A stretch of DNA of 46,239 nucleotides from Aplysia californica (lineage: Eukaryota; Mollusca; Gastropoda; Aplysiida; Aplysiidae): contig NW_004797606.1 of assembly GCF_000002075.1 (NCBI RefSeq), forward strand, positions 507,199-553,437. The letters run 5' to 3'. A program made the translations under genes and the position numbers. Positions 21,406 through 33,300 of the stretch are shown piece by piece. The notes beneath the pieces were generated by a model, which searched no databases, had not been told where the DNA came from, and was given only the letters and a program-made list of their open reading frames with translations. Positions within the stretch are counted from its first letter, which is position 1; each line of letters begins with the position of its first letter.

Positions 21406-23045
21406 TATATATATCGCAGCAGGCATAAAGAAGCCGGTCTGAATTTATCTCCCAACTTGCCTCATTTAATGAAAGAAAATAAATATATGGGAGCCTCTAT
21501 TCCATTGCTTCCAAGATTCAATATCTGCATTGAAGCCACTCAACTTCTTGCAGCTTTACTCGATGGAATTTGAGAGATACAAAAACTGACTTCATGCGCT
21601 TCCCTCATTAGCATACATCTACGCATGAAGTAGACATCAGTAAGGTACAAATATTAATCCAAGAAAAATTAATATTTTGAGTCTCAAACTTGAATATTTT
21701 GCACCTAACACCATCGCCATATACCTTGTCTTGCCATTGTAAGCCACAAAACACATATGTGCAAAGGGAAAAAAACATGCAAATATTTGGTTTCAGACTG
21801 ATGACAGCCTGGAAATGCCCTGAGTAGGACTTATAACTAGCGACACTCTGATGACTAAAACTAGATCCATCAGGCATACCTAAAGGTCTCTCTCAAACCA
21901 AAGAGAACAGACCAAATCAGATCAGGATTTCTCTGAGAACACACATTGACATATACAGTTCCTCAAAATGCATCAAATGTCACTGCACACTCTCAAAATC
22001 ACCACAAGACATCGGACACATAAAAAAAAGTCTCCAGAGAGGAAAATTAAAAAGCACAAAACACGCACAAGAAGATACACACTATTTTGATATTTCTGAA
22101 GGTTTGACAAGAATAAAAATGTTTTCAGTTTAGATGCAAAACACACAGGAAAACAAGCAGTATCGCACATGTAATTGTCAGCTGTAGTCTCTACAATTTA
22201 AAAAAAGTCGATGATGAATCCACACCTTGGAAACACGAGCAAGGTAGTAAAGATGTCTGGGTCATAGCATTAGACGGTGATTTAATTACGGTTGGTCAAC
22301 GTGGCTGTTTCTAACTGCATAAAAACAACGATTTGACGTCAGAATGTCATCAAAGAGAGCAGGAGAGAGAGAAAGCGAGGGAAATTTTACTGAGAAGTAA
22401 TGGAAAACACAGCCTTCAGTAAAAAGGAAAAATGAGAAGCACTTCATCCTTTTGCCAACATCACCTCCACATCCTTATAATCAGAGCCGAGTGACCCTTC
22501 TTGGGAAAACAAAAGGTCTTTAGTCACAGAACAGACACTGTTCAGTCAGTCTCTGACACAAACACTGCCACACTGCCAAAAACAATGCTAGACACAAATG
22601 CTGTCACACACGTAGGATATACATCATCAAGGTCATCATAGCTTGCTTGACACTGATCAAGATCAGAAAAGATTGGCTTGGGAAGAAACAGGCTCAAAAG
22701 CAAAACAAGTTCTTTATATCAACTCTTATTGTTGCTTGATGTTTATCCCCATCCCTCAAATGTCCACCTGTACATGACCACTCTTGTCTTATCAAGTTAA
22801 AGCAAGCACCCAGTATCAAATTTGAAATACCGCATATCATATTTAGGAGTCAACACTGGTGTTTGACAATTCGTCTGCAATTTTGTTTTAATCAATTTTT
22901 TAAAGGAAAAAAAAAAAGAACTTAAGAAGTAACTTTCAACGACCATTCCTCACCAAACAGTGCAATGCAGTGACGTACAAGAGCCTTGTGTCCCTCCCCC
23001 AGCTGTGTTTTAAACAGAGGCACACAAATACAATGCACACTGTCA
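21406..23045. other. Intergenic, no gene seen
   Basis: About 37% GC, no coding signal on either strand. It could lie in the 3' UTR of the kelch gene or beyond it; the sequence alone does not decide. Confidence 0.35.
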
Positions 23046-23046
23046 A

Positions 23047-23064
23047 GGGGGGGGGGGGGGGGGG
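23047..23064 (+). repeat. Poly-G run (18)
   Basis: Uninterrupted G homopolymer, next to SINE family B copies. Confidence 0.9.
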
Positions 23065-23096
23065 AAGAAATCAATAATAAGTTGAAAGGACTGGTT

Positions 23097-23272
23097 AAGT
23101 TTTAGTGAGAGTTTTACAATACTTACAATACTAATAGGTCATACAAATGCCAAAGATTAGAGGTCTTACCCGAGAGTAAGAAACAAAGAAAAGGAGGTAA
23201 GTTAAGGAAGATAGATGTCCTATCAGAAAGAGGGAAAAAACCACACCAGAGGACCTGCCAAACATCTACAAA
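23097..23272 (-). repeat. SINE family B, - strand copy
   Basis: AAGTTTTAGTGAGAGTTTTA..CACTTACAATAC-like start, AGAGGTCTTACCCGAGAGTA and ACACCAGAGGACCTGCC. Same order as 23654-23838, more diverged. Confidence 0.75.
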
Positions 23273-23615
23273 AGGACTTGCTAGCTACACCCTCTATAAA
23301 CCTTCAGCAATATTTTGTTTCCAATCACTCATTACCTTTATCACAACTGTTTATAAAAGTAATTTTATCCCCCCAAAAATGTTGTGAGAAGTCATGCTGT
23401 CTTTTCCCTAATGTAATTTTCCTACTCCCTTTTTCCTAAACATGAGGCTGATAAATATTCATCCATTCATTTACCACATTACATTTCGCAACTTTCAGCT
23501 GTAGATTCTTCTCTGTTCTTTTCCATTTAGTAATTTTGTAACTAGAAGATGAGATACTGCTGCAGCAATAGTCTAAAGCCTGAAACATTATCACAGCTGC
23601 TACATTAGAGGTGTA

Positions 23616-23638
23616 CGTGTGTGTGTGTGTGTGTGTGT
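23616..23638 (+). repeat. (GT)n microsatellite
   Basis: Eleven uninterrupted GT units beside the 5' edge of the SINE at 23654. Confidence 0.9.
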
Positions 23639-23653
23639 ATGAGTGTGGTTTTT

Positions 23654-23838
23654 TAAAAGTTTTAGTAAGAGTTTTACGGCACTTGCAACACAATAAAGCC
23701 ATATATAAGTCCCGAAGTTTAGAGGTGTTACAAGAGAGTAACGAACCAAACAAAGAAGGAGGAGAGATAAGGACGACAAATGTTTGATAGGAAAGAAGGA
23801 GCAAACCACACCAGAGCACCCACCAACCACGAACTGTG
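23654..23838 (-). repeat. SINE family B, best-preserved copy
   Basis: On the - strand it runs from CGTGGTTGGTGGGTGCTCTG through TTCGTTACTCTCTTGTAACA to GTGCCGTAAAACTCTTACTA. It is the clearest copy for building a consensus with 6420-6600, 18200-18366 and 23097-23272. Confidence 0.8.
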
Positions 23839-26249
23839 AGTGAGTGTGTGTCAGAAGAAGCTCACACTGCAAACCTAACGTGTTGTTATCCCCACACATA
23901 GACAACATGTTTACATTAACTGAACCTGAACTACACAACAACCCACACAAAGGGAAAACAGTGTATGTCCTTTAGCTAATCAACCCCCATGACGGTTGCA
24001 CACACATACGTCGAACGCCAAGAGTTGGAACTAACATTCTCACTAAACCAAGTGTCATTCTCTTTATCCTTTAACCTATACTTATTCTGGCTTCTTCCCA
24101 CTACTAGTCATAAATAAATTACAAAAACACGTAGAATTGCTTCACACATTTTTCCAAAAATATTTTCTGAGACGCGATACTCTCAAAAGCCCTGGAAGAT
24201 CCAAGAGATTGAAACATTTTCCTTAACCGAACTGGACACGACTAAACATGCCATCAGTCAGGCCACTCAAACATAGGGCTCAGCTCATGAGCTTTAGCCA
24301 TTTCAGAAAAAATGACATTGACATATTCATGACATATTCATATATAGGTCTAAATCCATTTGCCCATGTACGACCAGCTTCTACATAACTCTCTCTGCAT
24401 CTCACAACGATACAAATCTGTAGGACTGCTCCGTTATTTCTCACAATCATGGCACAGAAAGAGGGGGACCCTTTCACAAACACACACATACAACAAATCA
24501 CTGACATACCCGTCCCCTTATCATGGGGCACAAAAGTTGAGATGAACAGGAAAGAAAGGACCCCCCGATCATTGCATAATATTTAAAAAAATCATGGCAA
24601 AACACACACAACAATGGTAGAAGCAAACAAACACCCAAACTGATACACACAAGAAAGTCTTGGAGATCAATTCATAGACTCACAACTGAATGCTTGTTGT
24701 CTCATTTCATAGCACCAACCTTCGCTTTCTCACACATATAAACAAATATATACAGAACCATGGGAACACACATACATACACTTATATTTAAGCCATAAAA
24801 CCCTCCTTATGCACACTAACATTCATTATAATTATCATGCCCACAAACATAGTGTATACCACATCTTGTGCGACACTGATATTCTTCTTACCATTGCCTC
24901 CAAGATTCTTTCAATTTAATTTTTGTCTTTGGTTGTAGGCGCTCAGATCACTTCATTCACTCCCTCAACAATGACCTGTCTTCAAACATCTGCTTTGAGT
25001 TGCATCAGCATACACTCACATTCTTTGATTTAAACACTAAAACAGCCTGCCCTAGCCCTATTTAACTTTAATCTACTTTTTAGTTCAGGTACACTAGCCA
25101 TCTGACTCCGACTTCAAACCCTTCAGCCTGTGATTCATTGCTGAAACACAATTACATAATCTTTCAATCATTATAAGTAGTAGTAACAGTAAAATCTTAT
25201 ACTTAAAATCAATAAACCATTTTTGTTCTATAGACCCTATAAAAGATGAGAACAATTCCCTTTGAGGGCAGGAAATAATGTGAACCCAAAAAGTTTTTAA
25301 AATATGTTACATATATAAATCACTCCCTGAAAATTAAGACTATTATGAGTTTTTCCCCCATTCAATCTACATGATGTTATAGTAGCATTTATCACAGACA
25401 AGCCCAGTAAGAGGAAAATGCATCACAACTTTGTCAAGAGTGTGAGTGTCTCAATGGCCCTTAAAGAATAATTATAACGCTACCCATCGATTTCAAGACA
25501 AAAGCATAAGAGGAAAGAGAATATAACACTGAAAACCGTGCTCCCATCCCTATACACTAAAAGACGCGAGTTCAATTAAACCCCACTTGTTGAAGATATT
25601 TTCAACAGTACCTCCTCCTTTGTAAGGAAAAATATTCCCACATGGGCAAACTTGGCCCTGTGTTGGTCAAAACAGCTTACCTCCTAAATGATCGGCAAAA
25701 ACGGGACTATAACTGAAATATAATTCAGCATCCATTAGTAAATTAAAAATTCAGAAGATGGATCTTACAGCAAAACAACCCTAAAAAATTACTTCTCAAT
25801 TAAAATGTACAGACTGTGACGGAAATACAAGGTCCCTAAAAAAAAGTGCTGTCTTTGTCTTTAGTGGAAAAAAAAACCCCAGCTGAACTCAATAGATGCC
25901 ATCCATTTGCAGATCTTACAAACCATGAACTAAATAAGGTACAGAGCCTGACAACAGCTGAAACATACAGTAGAAACATAGACATAAAACTCATAGAACC
26001 TTCTGGTCTGCACTAATACAGCAATCTCAAGCACAACAACGAGGGATCCTAATTTTCTTCTCACTGCTATCTATATTTCATCTTTTATGTTTAAATTTTA
26101 TACAAGAAATTGTTCCTGATGGCTAAAATTTTCATACAATGTCACTGCCTAAAAAAAATCTAATCTCAATTAAATTTTTCTTTAAACTTAAAAAAAACCC
26201 AGCAACCTATCTTCAATAAAGTAAAAATCAAGCCAGCCACAAGGTACTA
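23839..26249. other. Intergenic or kelch 3' UTR, no gene seen
   Basis: AT-rich with scattered (CA)n-like patches; no frame with coding character on either strand and no recognised repeat. Confidence 0.35.
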
Positions 26250-26757
26250 CAGTCCATGCCGGCTTTAAGCACGGTCATCGGGAGAAAGCATAAACGTGCT
26301 TAGTGCCGAGACATGCTTAAGTGCAAAGTAGACTTGATCCAGAGATTTTCATGTAGAAAATTTCCCGATTTATTTCCCTTCGTAAGTCGTGGTCGCGCTG
26401 AAGTGTGCGCTGTCAATTTCACCCGCAATGATAGTTTTTGTTTGTTTGTTTTGTGGTCGAATGGGAAAGGAAAACTTAATTTAGAAAGCCAGTCACGATA
26501 CAGCACACAAGGCCTACACACTGACTGTGCATACTGCTGTCCGCTGTGCCACATTCACACCACCGCCTTCACCCCACCTTGCGTGTGATACATAATCGGT
26601 ATTAACTGATAGCGAGGGACAAAGGTGAAATTGCAGCCAGCCTCACTTTCTCGTCTCCCCGACTCTCTTTTGTATTTTTTAGTCTGTGTGTAGCTTTGCC
26701 CTAGGCTAGATCCATGTCTACGTTCACGGCTGTGTGCATCTCTCTGCCTTCCTCTCT

Positions 26758-26806
<49 letters not shown>

Positions 26807-27050
26807 TGTGTGTGTGTATGTCTCCATCACTTGCGTTCTTTCTGTTTCTCTTAACATACTCACTGCTGCAGTGTAGACGGTGTTCGAACGTCGATGAGTC
26901 ATCATGAAAGTATTGACTGTCTTGTAAATGACGCATGCCTGAGGCCAAAGTTAACAGTGCTTAAAGGCATGTAATTTACATTTCAAAAATTCGGTAAGAG
27001 CCGTTTAGCATGCTTGATTCCGAAATGTGTTTTATGCCGGCGTGTTTAAC
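26250..27050. mobile_element. TIR element family C, copy 2, inverted (about 800 bp)
   Basis: Begins TA|CAGTCCATGCCGGCTTTAAG at 26250. The rest is the reverse complement of 19041-19812, including CCGACTCTCTTTTGTATTTT, CTAGGCTAGAT and GGTAAGAGCCGTTTAGC. The right TIR is degraded. A (GT)n tract at 26762-26819 has expanded where copy 1 has CACACAGTACACACTCACAC. Insertion of one family in both orientations 6.4 kb apart makes a long inverted repeat. Confidence 0.85.
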
Positions 27051-28902
27051 AGTTTCTTTTCATAGAGATGCGTCATAAGGCCACTAAAAACATCAGTTCC
27101 TGTGTGTTCAACCCACTATACAAAGCCATACAAAAGCTACAAATCATCAGCATCATTCCACAGGTTCCCATGTAAAAAAATTTTGAAGTTTTGAGAAAAT
27201 CAAAGAAAAAGATAGCCAAAATCTCCTACTTGACCTGGGCACTAGCCATTTTTCACTTAAAAACTACTAAGGAAATAACAAAACAAAGCAAAACTTTATT
27301 GCAAGACGCCTATTTATACCTTTATTGGAAAGGAAACCCATAGAAATTGATTTGGGCGATAGTGGAATGGCGCTGATAAATTACCGAAATCATTACCTCC
27401 AGTTCAGAGCTACATGATCAAACACCCCTCTTTTGGACATGCAAGAAAAAGATGAAATTCCAAATCAAAATCAGTGACAGTGTCTATATTATAAAGGAAT
27501 CTGTTCAACAAAAAGCATGCTGTTAAGAATAGAGAGTTTACAATCAAATGCAGTTTCAAGTGTCATTTTACCAGATTCACTATGTTCTTTGCAAGTTGTT
27601 AATACTGATGTGCCCCTGCCCAACTACATATTCTAAAAAAGGTGCTTACAGGGAAACACAATAAAAGAATGGAAACAATAAGAAAATTTAAAACTAAATT
27701 GCTAAGTTAATAATCTCAATACCATTCCATGGAAGCTATAAAATGATAGCACAATATTTTTTTAGGCCAACTCAACATCATAAAGGAACAAGACAGCATA
27801 TGAACATCTTACAACCCCACCCTCTCCATTTTATACAAGATATAAATCTTTATAATCCTGATCAATCTGTTTTTTTTGTGTTCTGTCAGTTATCAGTTAA
27901 AACCAAGAGAAACCCTGAAGTTACACAACGTACCAGTGGACACTTTTCAGCAGTGTTCCATGTTCTCACCAATACCTCAAATAGACAAACACATACTCAA
28001 CAATCAACCGCTGAAGTCATTACACATTTATTCATCAATATCTTCATCCTCATCCAAACACAGATCTTCTTACCCAAACAACCAGCACCAGACCACACAA
28101 AAACATCCACTATCATAGCATGCAAGACAGGCGTATCAATCACGACTTTGCAGATGCCTTCTTCCCCTATCACACACGTCAGCTGATGATACATCAGTCC
28201 TAGTCAGAGTTTTTTTTTTAGAACTGCACAATAATGCAAACTTCTGGCACATATCACATATCCCTGTTGCACAATTCTGTAGGAAGAGTATCATCACATG
28301 TACGTGTACCTCCGTTCTTTTTAGGATGATCCATAAAGAAAGTCAAACTGAATGACATGGATGGCAGGAAGGGGCTCAGGAGGCAGACCTTTCTCCAGTT
28401 CCCACGCCCCTACCTTTGAAATGTTATGCTAAAGTAATGAACAGATCCCCGCCCCCCCTCCATATCTGTGCAATATTGCATACTTCTGACTCCTCTCCTC
28501 TCTATTCATCACTTATTGATTTCAAAATGATAAGAGTGTCAATAGCCAGTTTGAGGAGAGGTGGGGAGCAGTTCTTTACTTTAGCCCTGTTTCACAGATG
28601 TTACGGGTAGATGTGGGGTCCCACAGCAACTTCAAATAGTGATATTATGCTCGTGGCTAGTGTGCGGGGTGGAAAGGGGAGGATCACACGGCCAGCTATG
28701 AGAGACAAAAGTGTCGGAGTACACAGTCGGAGACGCAGACGACACCATCAGCAACCCTCGGGTAGACAACACCAGTTGTAGCATCATCTCGGGAGCCATT
28801 CAGCCGACAGTCCAGTACCCCAGTTTTTCTGCCACCTACCTTCCTCCTTCCCAAGAAAAAGTGTCACACATTAGTACCGTCCATTTTTTAATGCCTGCAG
28901 GG
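27051..28902 (-). other. Probable 3' UTR of the kelch gene
   Basis: Directly downstream of the kelch stop. No gene recognised; a 147-codon + frame at 27743-28186 has low-complexity composition and is not believed. TTTATT (AATAAA on the - strand) occurs at 28026 and 27296 and could terminate the transcript. Confidence 0.4.
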
Positions 28903-30386
28903 CTAGTCTGTCTCAGCTTGGAGTTCATCAGGGTCGTACGATGGCAGGCGTATGGTGCAGTACCCCACCCCCGTCAGGCTACGGGGCAAGGCTCCCACCG
29001 TCTCCCAGATTCCTGTGTAGACATCATACTTACTGACCAGTTTCTGGCCCGTCTTTGTCTGCACATTGTAGCCTCCCAGGACGTAGATATGGTCACGGTA
29101 CACCACACATGAAGCCTCTTTATGGGAAATGGACAAGGGGGCTACAATGGTCCACTGGTCAGTGGCCGGGTCGTAGCACTCGGACTGCATCACAGGCTGA
29201 GCTTGTTGGTTCACATTCAGGTTGCAGCCTCCAAATACAAAAAGTTTGTCGTGGGAGGCGCACATGACGTGCCAGCCGCGGGGTGTTAACATGGGAGCCA
29301 TGTCCTCCCACTGGTTGCTGGTCGGATCATAGCGCTGCATGTCTGGAGTGAAGTGGTTGCCCGAGTAGCCACCAGAGATGAAGATGTGGCTGCCATAGGT
29401 GGCACCGGCGTGCGCATGGTAGGACATGGGCATGGACGAGATTAACTCCCACGTATTCTCTGCCGGGTCGTAGCATTCCGCAGTGGCCAGACTACCATCC
29501 TTGAACTTGCCGCCCACAGAGTAAATCCTATTGTTCAGGGCACCGGCGAAGAAGTAAGCTCTTTTGTTCAGCATGGGGCACACCTGGAACCATGTGTCAA
29601 ACCGTGAGTCATAGCGCAGCACCGAGTTGACGGCCGACTCCCCATGTGCGCACTGCGTGGTGCAACCTCCCAGCACATATAGAAAATTGTTGTAAACCAG
29701 CACCTGCATGTGGCTGAGGGCGCTGGGCAGCGTGGCGATCTCTTGGCGGTTCAGCAGGCTGCTGGAAGTGATGCGGGAGTCAAACACCAGCAGCTCGTCG
29801 TGGAGGCACGGGTTGGGGTGGATTTCCCGGCCCCCCACACTCACCAGCCGCTCCACGAAGGAACGTAGCCGAGTGGATGAGGTGTTGAGCAGTGGCTGCG
29901 AATGCGGCACCACGTGGTAGTTGAGGGCTGTCAGAACCATCTGCCGCAGCTCCGGGCTGCTCATCATGAGCTCTACACGCTGCACCTGGTGAACCAGGTC
30001 GGCCGGGTTGATCAGAGGGAACCGGATGAGCTTCATCAGCACAGGGGCGTTGCACAGACGCTTTGCATCCATGCGCAGCCACTCCCAAGTGATGTGGAAA
30101 ATGTCCATCTCTCTGAAACAGAGCTTGTCACTGTTCAGACAGCTCACCATCTGCTCGAAGGTCAGCAGGTTCAGAGTGTTCTCCTTGGCAATCTGCATGA
30201 GATTGCGGGCGATGAAGACATCGATCTGCTTCAGTGCGTTGTGCATGCTGTACAGCTTGGCTGTGTTGATAAAGTCATAAAAGTTGGAAGTGTTCATGCC
30301 ACTCAAAAAGTTCCTCTCGCAGAACTCAATCACAGGAGTCACTTGCAAGTGGGTGGCAGCAGCAATCACATCAAAGATATCATCAC
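28903..30386 (-). CDS. Kelch-like gene, terminal coding exon (end of BTB, BACK, six Kelch repeats)
   Basis: The acceptor, read on the -, is GTGACTCTCAG|GTGATG; the first two bases finish the split glycine 128. The exon runs 494 codons to TAG at 28905-28903. One large exon for BACK plus the whole propeller is common in this family. The repeats end in the usual YDP..W form, e.g. CYDPAENTWELISSMPM and CYDPATDQWTIVAPLS. Confidence 0.95.
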
Positions 30387-33300
30387 CTGAGAGTCACAAA
30401 CACAGAAAATTATTATCTAGATTACCTTGATAGGGATCGTGAAAACATTTGCCAAAACAAATAATAAAATAAGAGCTAAGAACTTTTTTCGAAACCTACA
30501 AAAAGGATATAAATCAAGTACAAAAAACAAAAACCATTCCCTCTAGCTTCTCAACTGCATCAGGATTACCAGAAATATTTGGTATTCTCTCATCAATAGC
30601 TCACTGCCATAATTTATCAGAAACAATATGAAGGCAGTTACAAAATGGCAAGAAACTTCCCCCAGTTTTGATGATTCACTTTATATCATGAAACATGCAG
30701 TGGGGCTTACTACTAGAGATGGGCCACTCCTGTCACGTTTTCACCCTACCTTTTTCAATGAGCAAAATGCTTTTGACCTTCACAAAAAAAAAAATCATAA
30801 GCCACTTGATATGTCATAAAAAGAGCCAAGCCACACAAGATTAACCCAATTATCCCATTAACCCTTTGTTACCACGCGACCGGTACAACAGTTTGCAGGC
30901 TTGTTCTGTGCTCTACCGCAAGAAAAGTACAGCATTGTGACTATACTTCACAAAAAAATCAAAGCAAACTTGGCAGAAAATACCCCAAATTATGGGATGC
31001 AAGTGTTATAGCCTGTCGGGGTGGGAGCTTGTTTTATTGAAGAAGAGTTCAAGGCACTGACACGTTCATGAATGGTTCAACAGTGTGCTCTCTATGGATA
31101 TTTGTCATGAGGCAGTGGAATCAGGCACTCGTCAATTTTCAGTATATGGAGATATTGGCATCATCTTAAAGTTTGTTCATTTGTCTCATTTTCAATGGAA
31201 ATGGCCGACAAGGTTCGGTGACTTCTATAGCTTGAGATCCTTGGAAACTGAAAATTTACATTTTTTGTGCTTTTCATGCCTTTCACAAACATTTTTCAGT
31301 AAGATTCACACAAAAATGTGCTTTTAAATGGACATAAAAAGACAGTTGAGCCAAAAACCAACAATTCGAAAGAAATTGCTAAAACAGTGGGGAAATGCTG
31401 GTTTCTTAAATTTCATTATTTTGACGAGCACCTGATTCCGCCATGATGTCTCACATTTGTGGGTATATTCATATGAAACGATCACGTCCACAATGCATTA
31501 ACTCCAGGACAGTACATTTGTGTTAAAAACCAACAGCAGAAGAAATTATTGAGAATCAGGCGCATATTTCTTTGAGTTAGGGTATGGAAATGATGAAGAT
31601 TACCTCGCCAGTGACATGGAAGAAGTCACAGATGATAGCGATTCAGAGGATGAAAGTGGTTCTAGATTCAGGCCCACAGCAAGTGCTGACATTCCGGGGC
31701 CTAGGCGTTTGATTCAGAGAGGGTGTGTCCCGCCGGGTAATACTCAGGCTAGCACGGGCACATTTTGCCACTCAACTACAACAGGAACATCGCCTCTTCC
31801 CGAATGGAATCAGACAGTGGATTCCAGCTTTTATACAACAGGGTACCTAATTCATTTCAACAGTACATTTCTTGATTGTGAATTTTTGTCAAATTTAGCT
31901 GAACAAACCAACATGCTCCACAGTCAAGGGCTGCCACTTCAAACAAATACGACTGCAAAAATCTTCAAAGACATCTCAGAAGGAGAAACTAAGACCTTCA
32001 TTACACTGAGACTTCACATAGAGTGAACAGTTATAAAACCTTAGTACATTAGTCTCCGCCTAAATGCACGGTGCTCGGGAGGGCTCCTGAGCGTGTGTTT
32101 ATACGGAGCGTGCGTTTACATGAACCTTTGCAAAGGGAGGAAGGGACGCAGTCATCTCATTGCCTTGATATTCTAGTGACCTCCCTTGGTGGAGCAGGGG
32201 GTAATTTTAGTCGATAATGCGACGACACGTGACTGTTTTGTGAAGGATTCCCCGACAAGGGTTAAGAATACAAAGGCGTTGATGAATGGGGGGGACAAAC
32301 TCAAAATAATGAATATGCACTATTAACGTCGGGAACAGATAGCCTAAGAGGAAAGTGTTGGTCATAGTCACAGAGAGGACGGACTAGCCACGTGGCTTTC
32401 CAAGCGACAACCCCCGACCGTAAATTAATGCAGAATCATCCTCGAGAAACGTTTTGTCTTGTGATTCGTTGAACAAGTACGTTATAAGTTCTTCGCAGCT
32501 TATTAGGCTTACTTGGCTAATCTTTAATCCTATAGAGGCCTGTCTAGTGTTTTACGGCATTTACGCATTTCGCGCATCAGGCCTAGATCTAATTAAACAT
32601 TACATGCAGTCACTCAAACTCAAACACCAGTCAGAAACCTTCTCTCAAAGATTCATTTCCAGTGACCAATCAAAAAACATTTCAGTCCCCCCCCCCCCCC
32701 CAACATTTAACCGACCAGCCCTCGACCGAGACCTATGCGTCAGTGGAAAGTAGAGTGTGTAAACGCTGTCCATCATTCTCTTTGTACGGCGTGAGGGGCA
32801 CTCTCACCAAATACCCGGTCTTCTAGTAAATTCTAGGCTTGTCTTATGCAGGCAGTGCAGGTTGTCGTGAAAATTTCCCCTTGCCAAACTTAACCCTTAA
32901 AACCCTATACCGCTGGTAACCGCTGATGCCGTATTTTCCTATACCGCTGGTAACCGCTGGTCAACTTTATCGTTTAATTACCAGTGCTAGAAACAGGGGA
33001 TGTAACTCCAGATGACTCTGTCGCGAGCAGAAAGTACCGATAATGTCATGAGAGCAGTTCTACACCGAAAGTTTGGAAATTTTGCAAGTTTTTAAGAAAA
33101 ATTAGTCACTTTTCGGTGCCAGGCCCGTCAGGCCGCAAAATTTTTGACATTTTTTAATCCTTATCAGACCCCAATAATGATCTCCCAGTCGGATATATCG
33201 ATAAATATGACCGTTGAAGACGATTGCTATGTTCCGCATAACATCGATGATGATTTTGACGATAGTGGAATTGGCAGGGGATCACCACTAAAGCTACCAG

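Noticed and set aside
26555-26948. Frames of poly-Thr-His on the - strand
   Set aside because: Translation of the (GT)n tract inside the family C element.
27743-28186. 147-codon open frame on the + strand
   Set aside because: Rich in His, Thr, Gln and Ile with no domain or splice context, and lies in the probable 3' UTR of the kelch gene in the opposite sense. Treated as chance.
28711-29112. 133-codon open frame on the + strand
   Set aside because: Overlaps the end of the kelch coding exon in antisense and has no recognisable content.
29902-30390. 162-codon open frame on the + strand
   Set aside because: Antisense shadow of the GC-rich kelch coding exon, whose own frame is clearly conserved.
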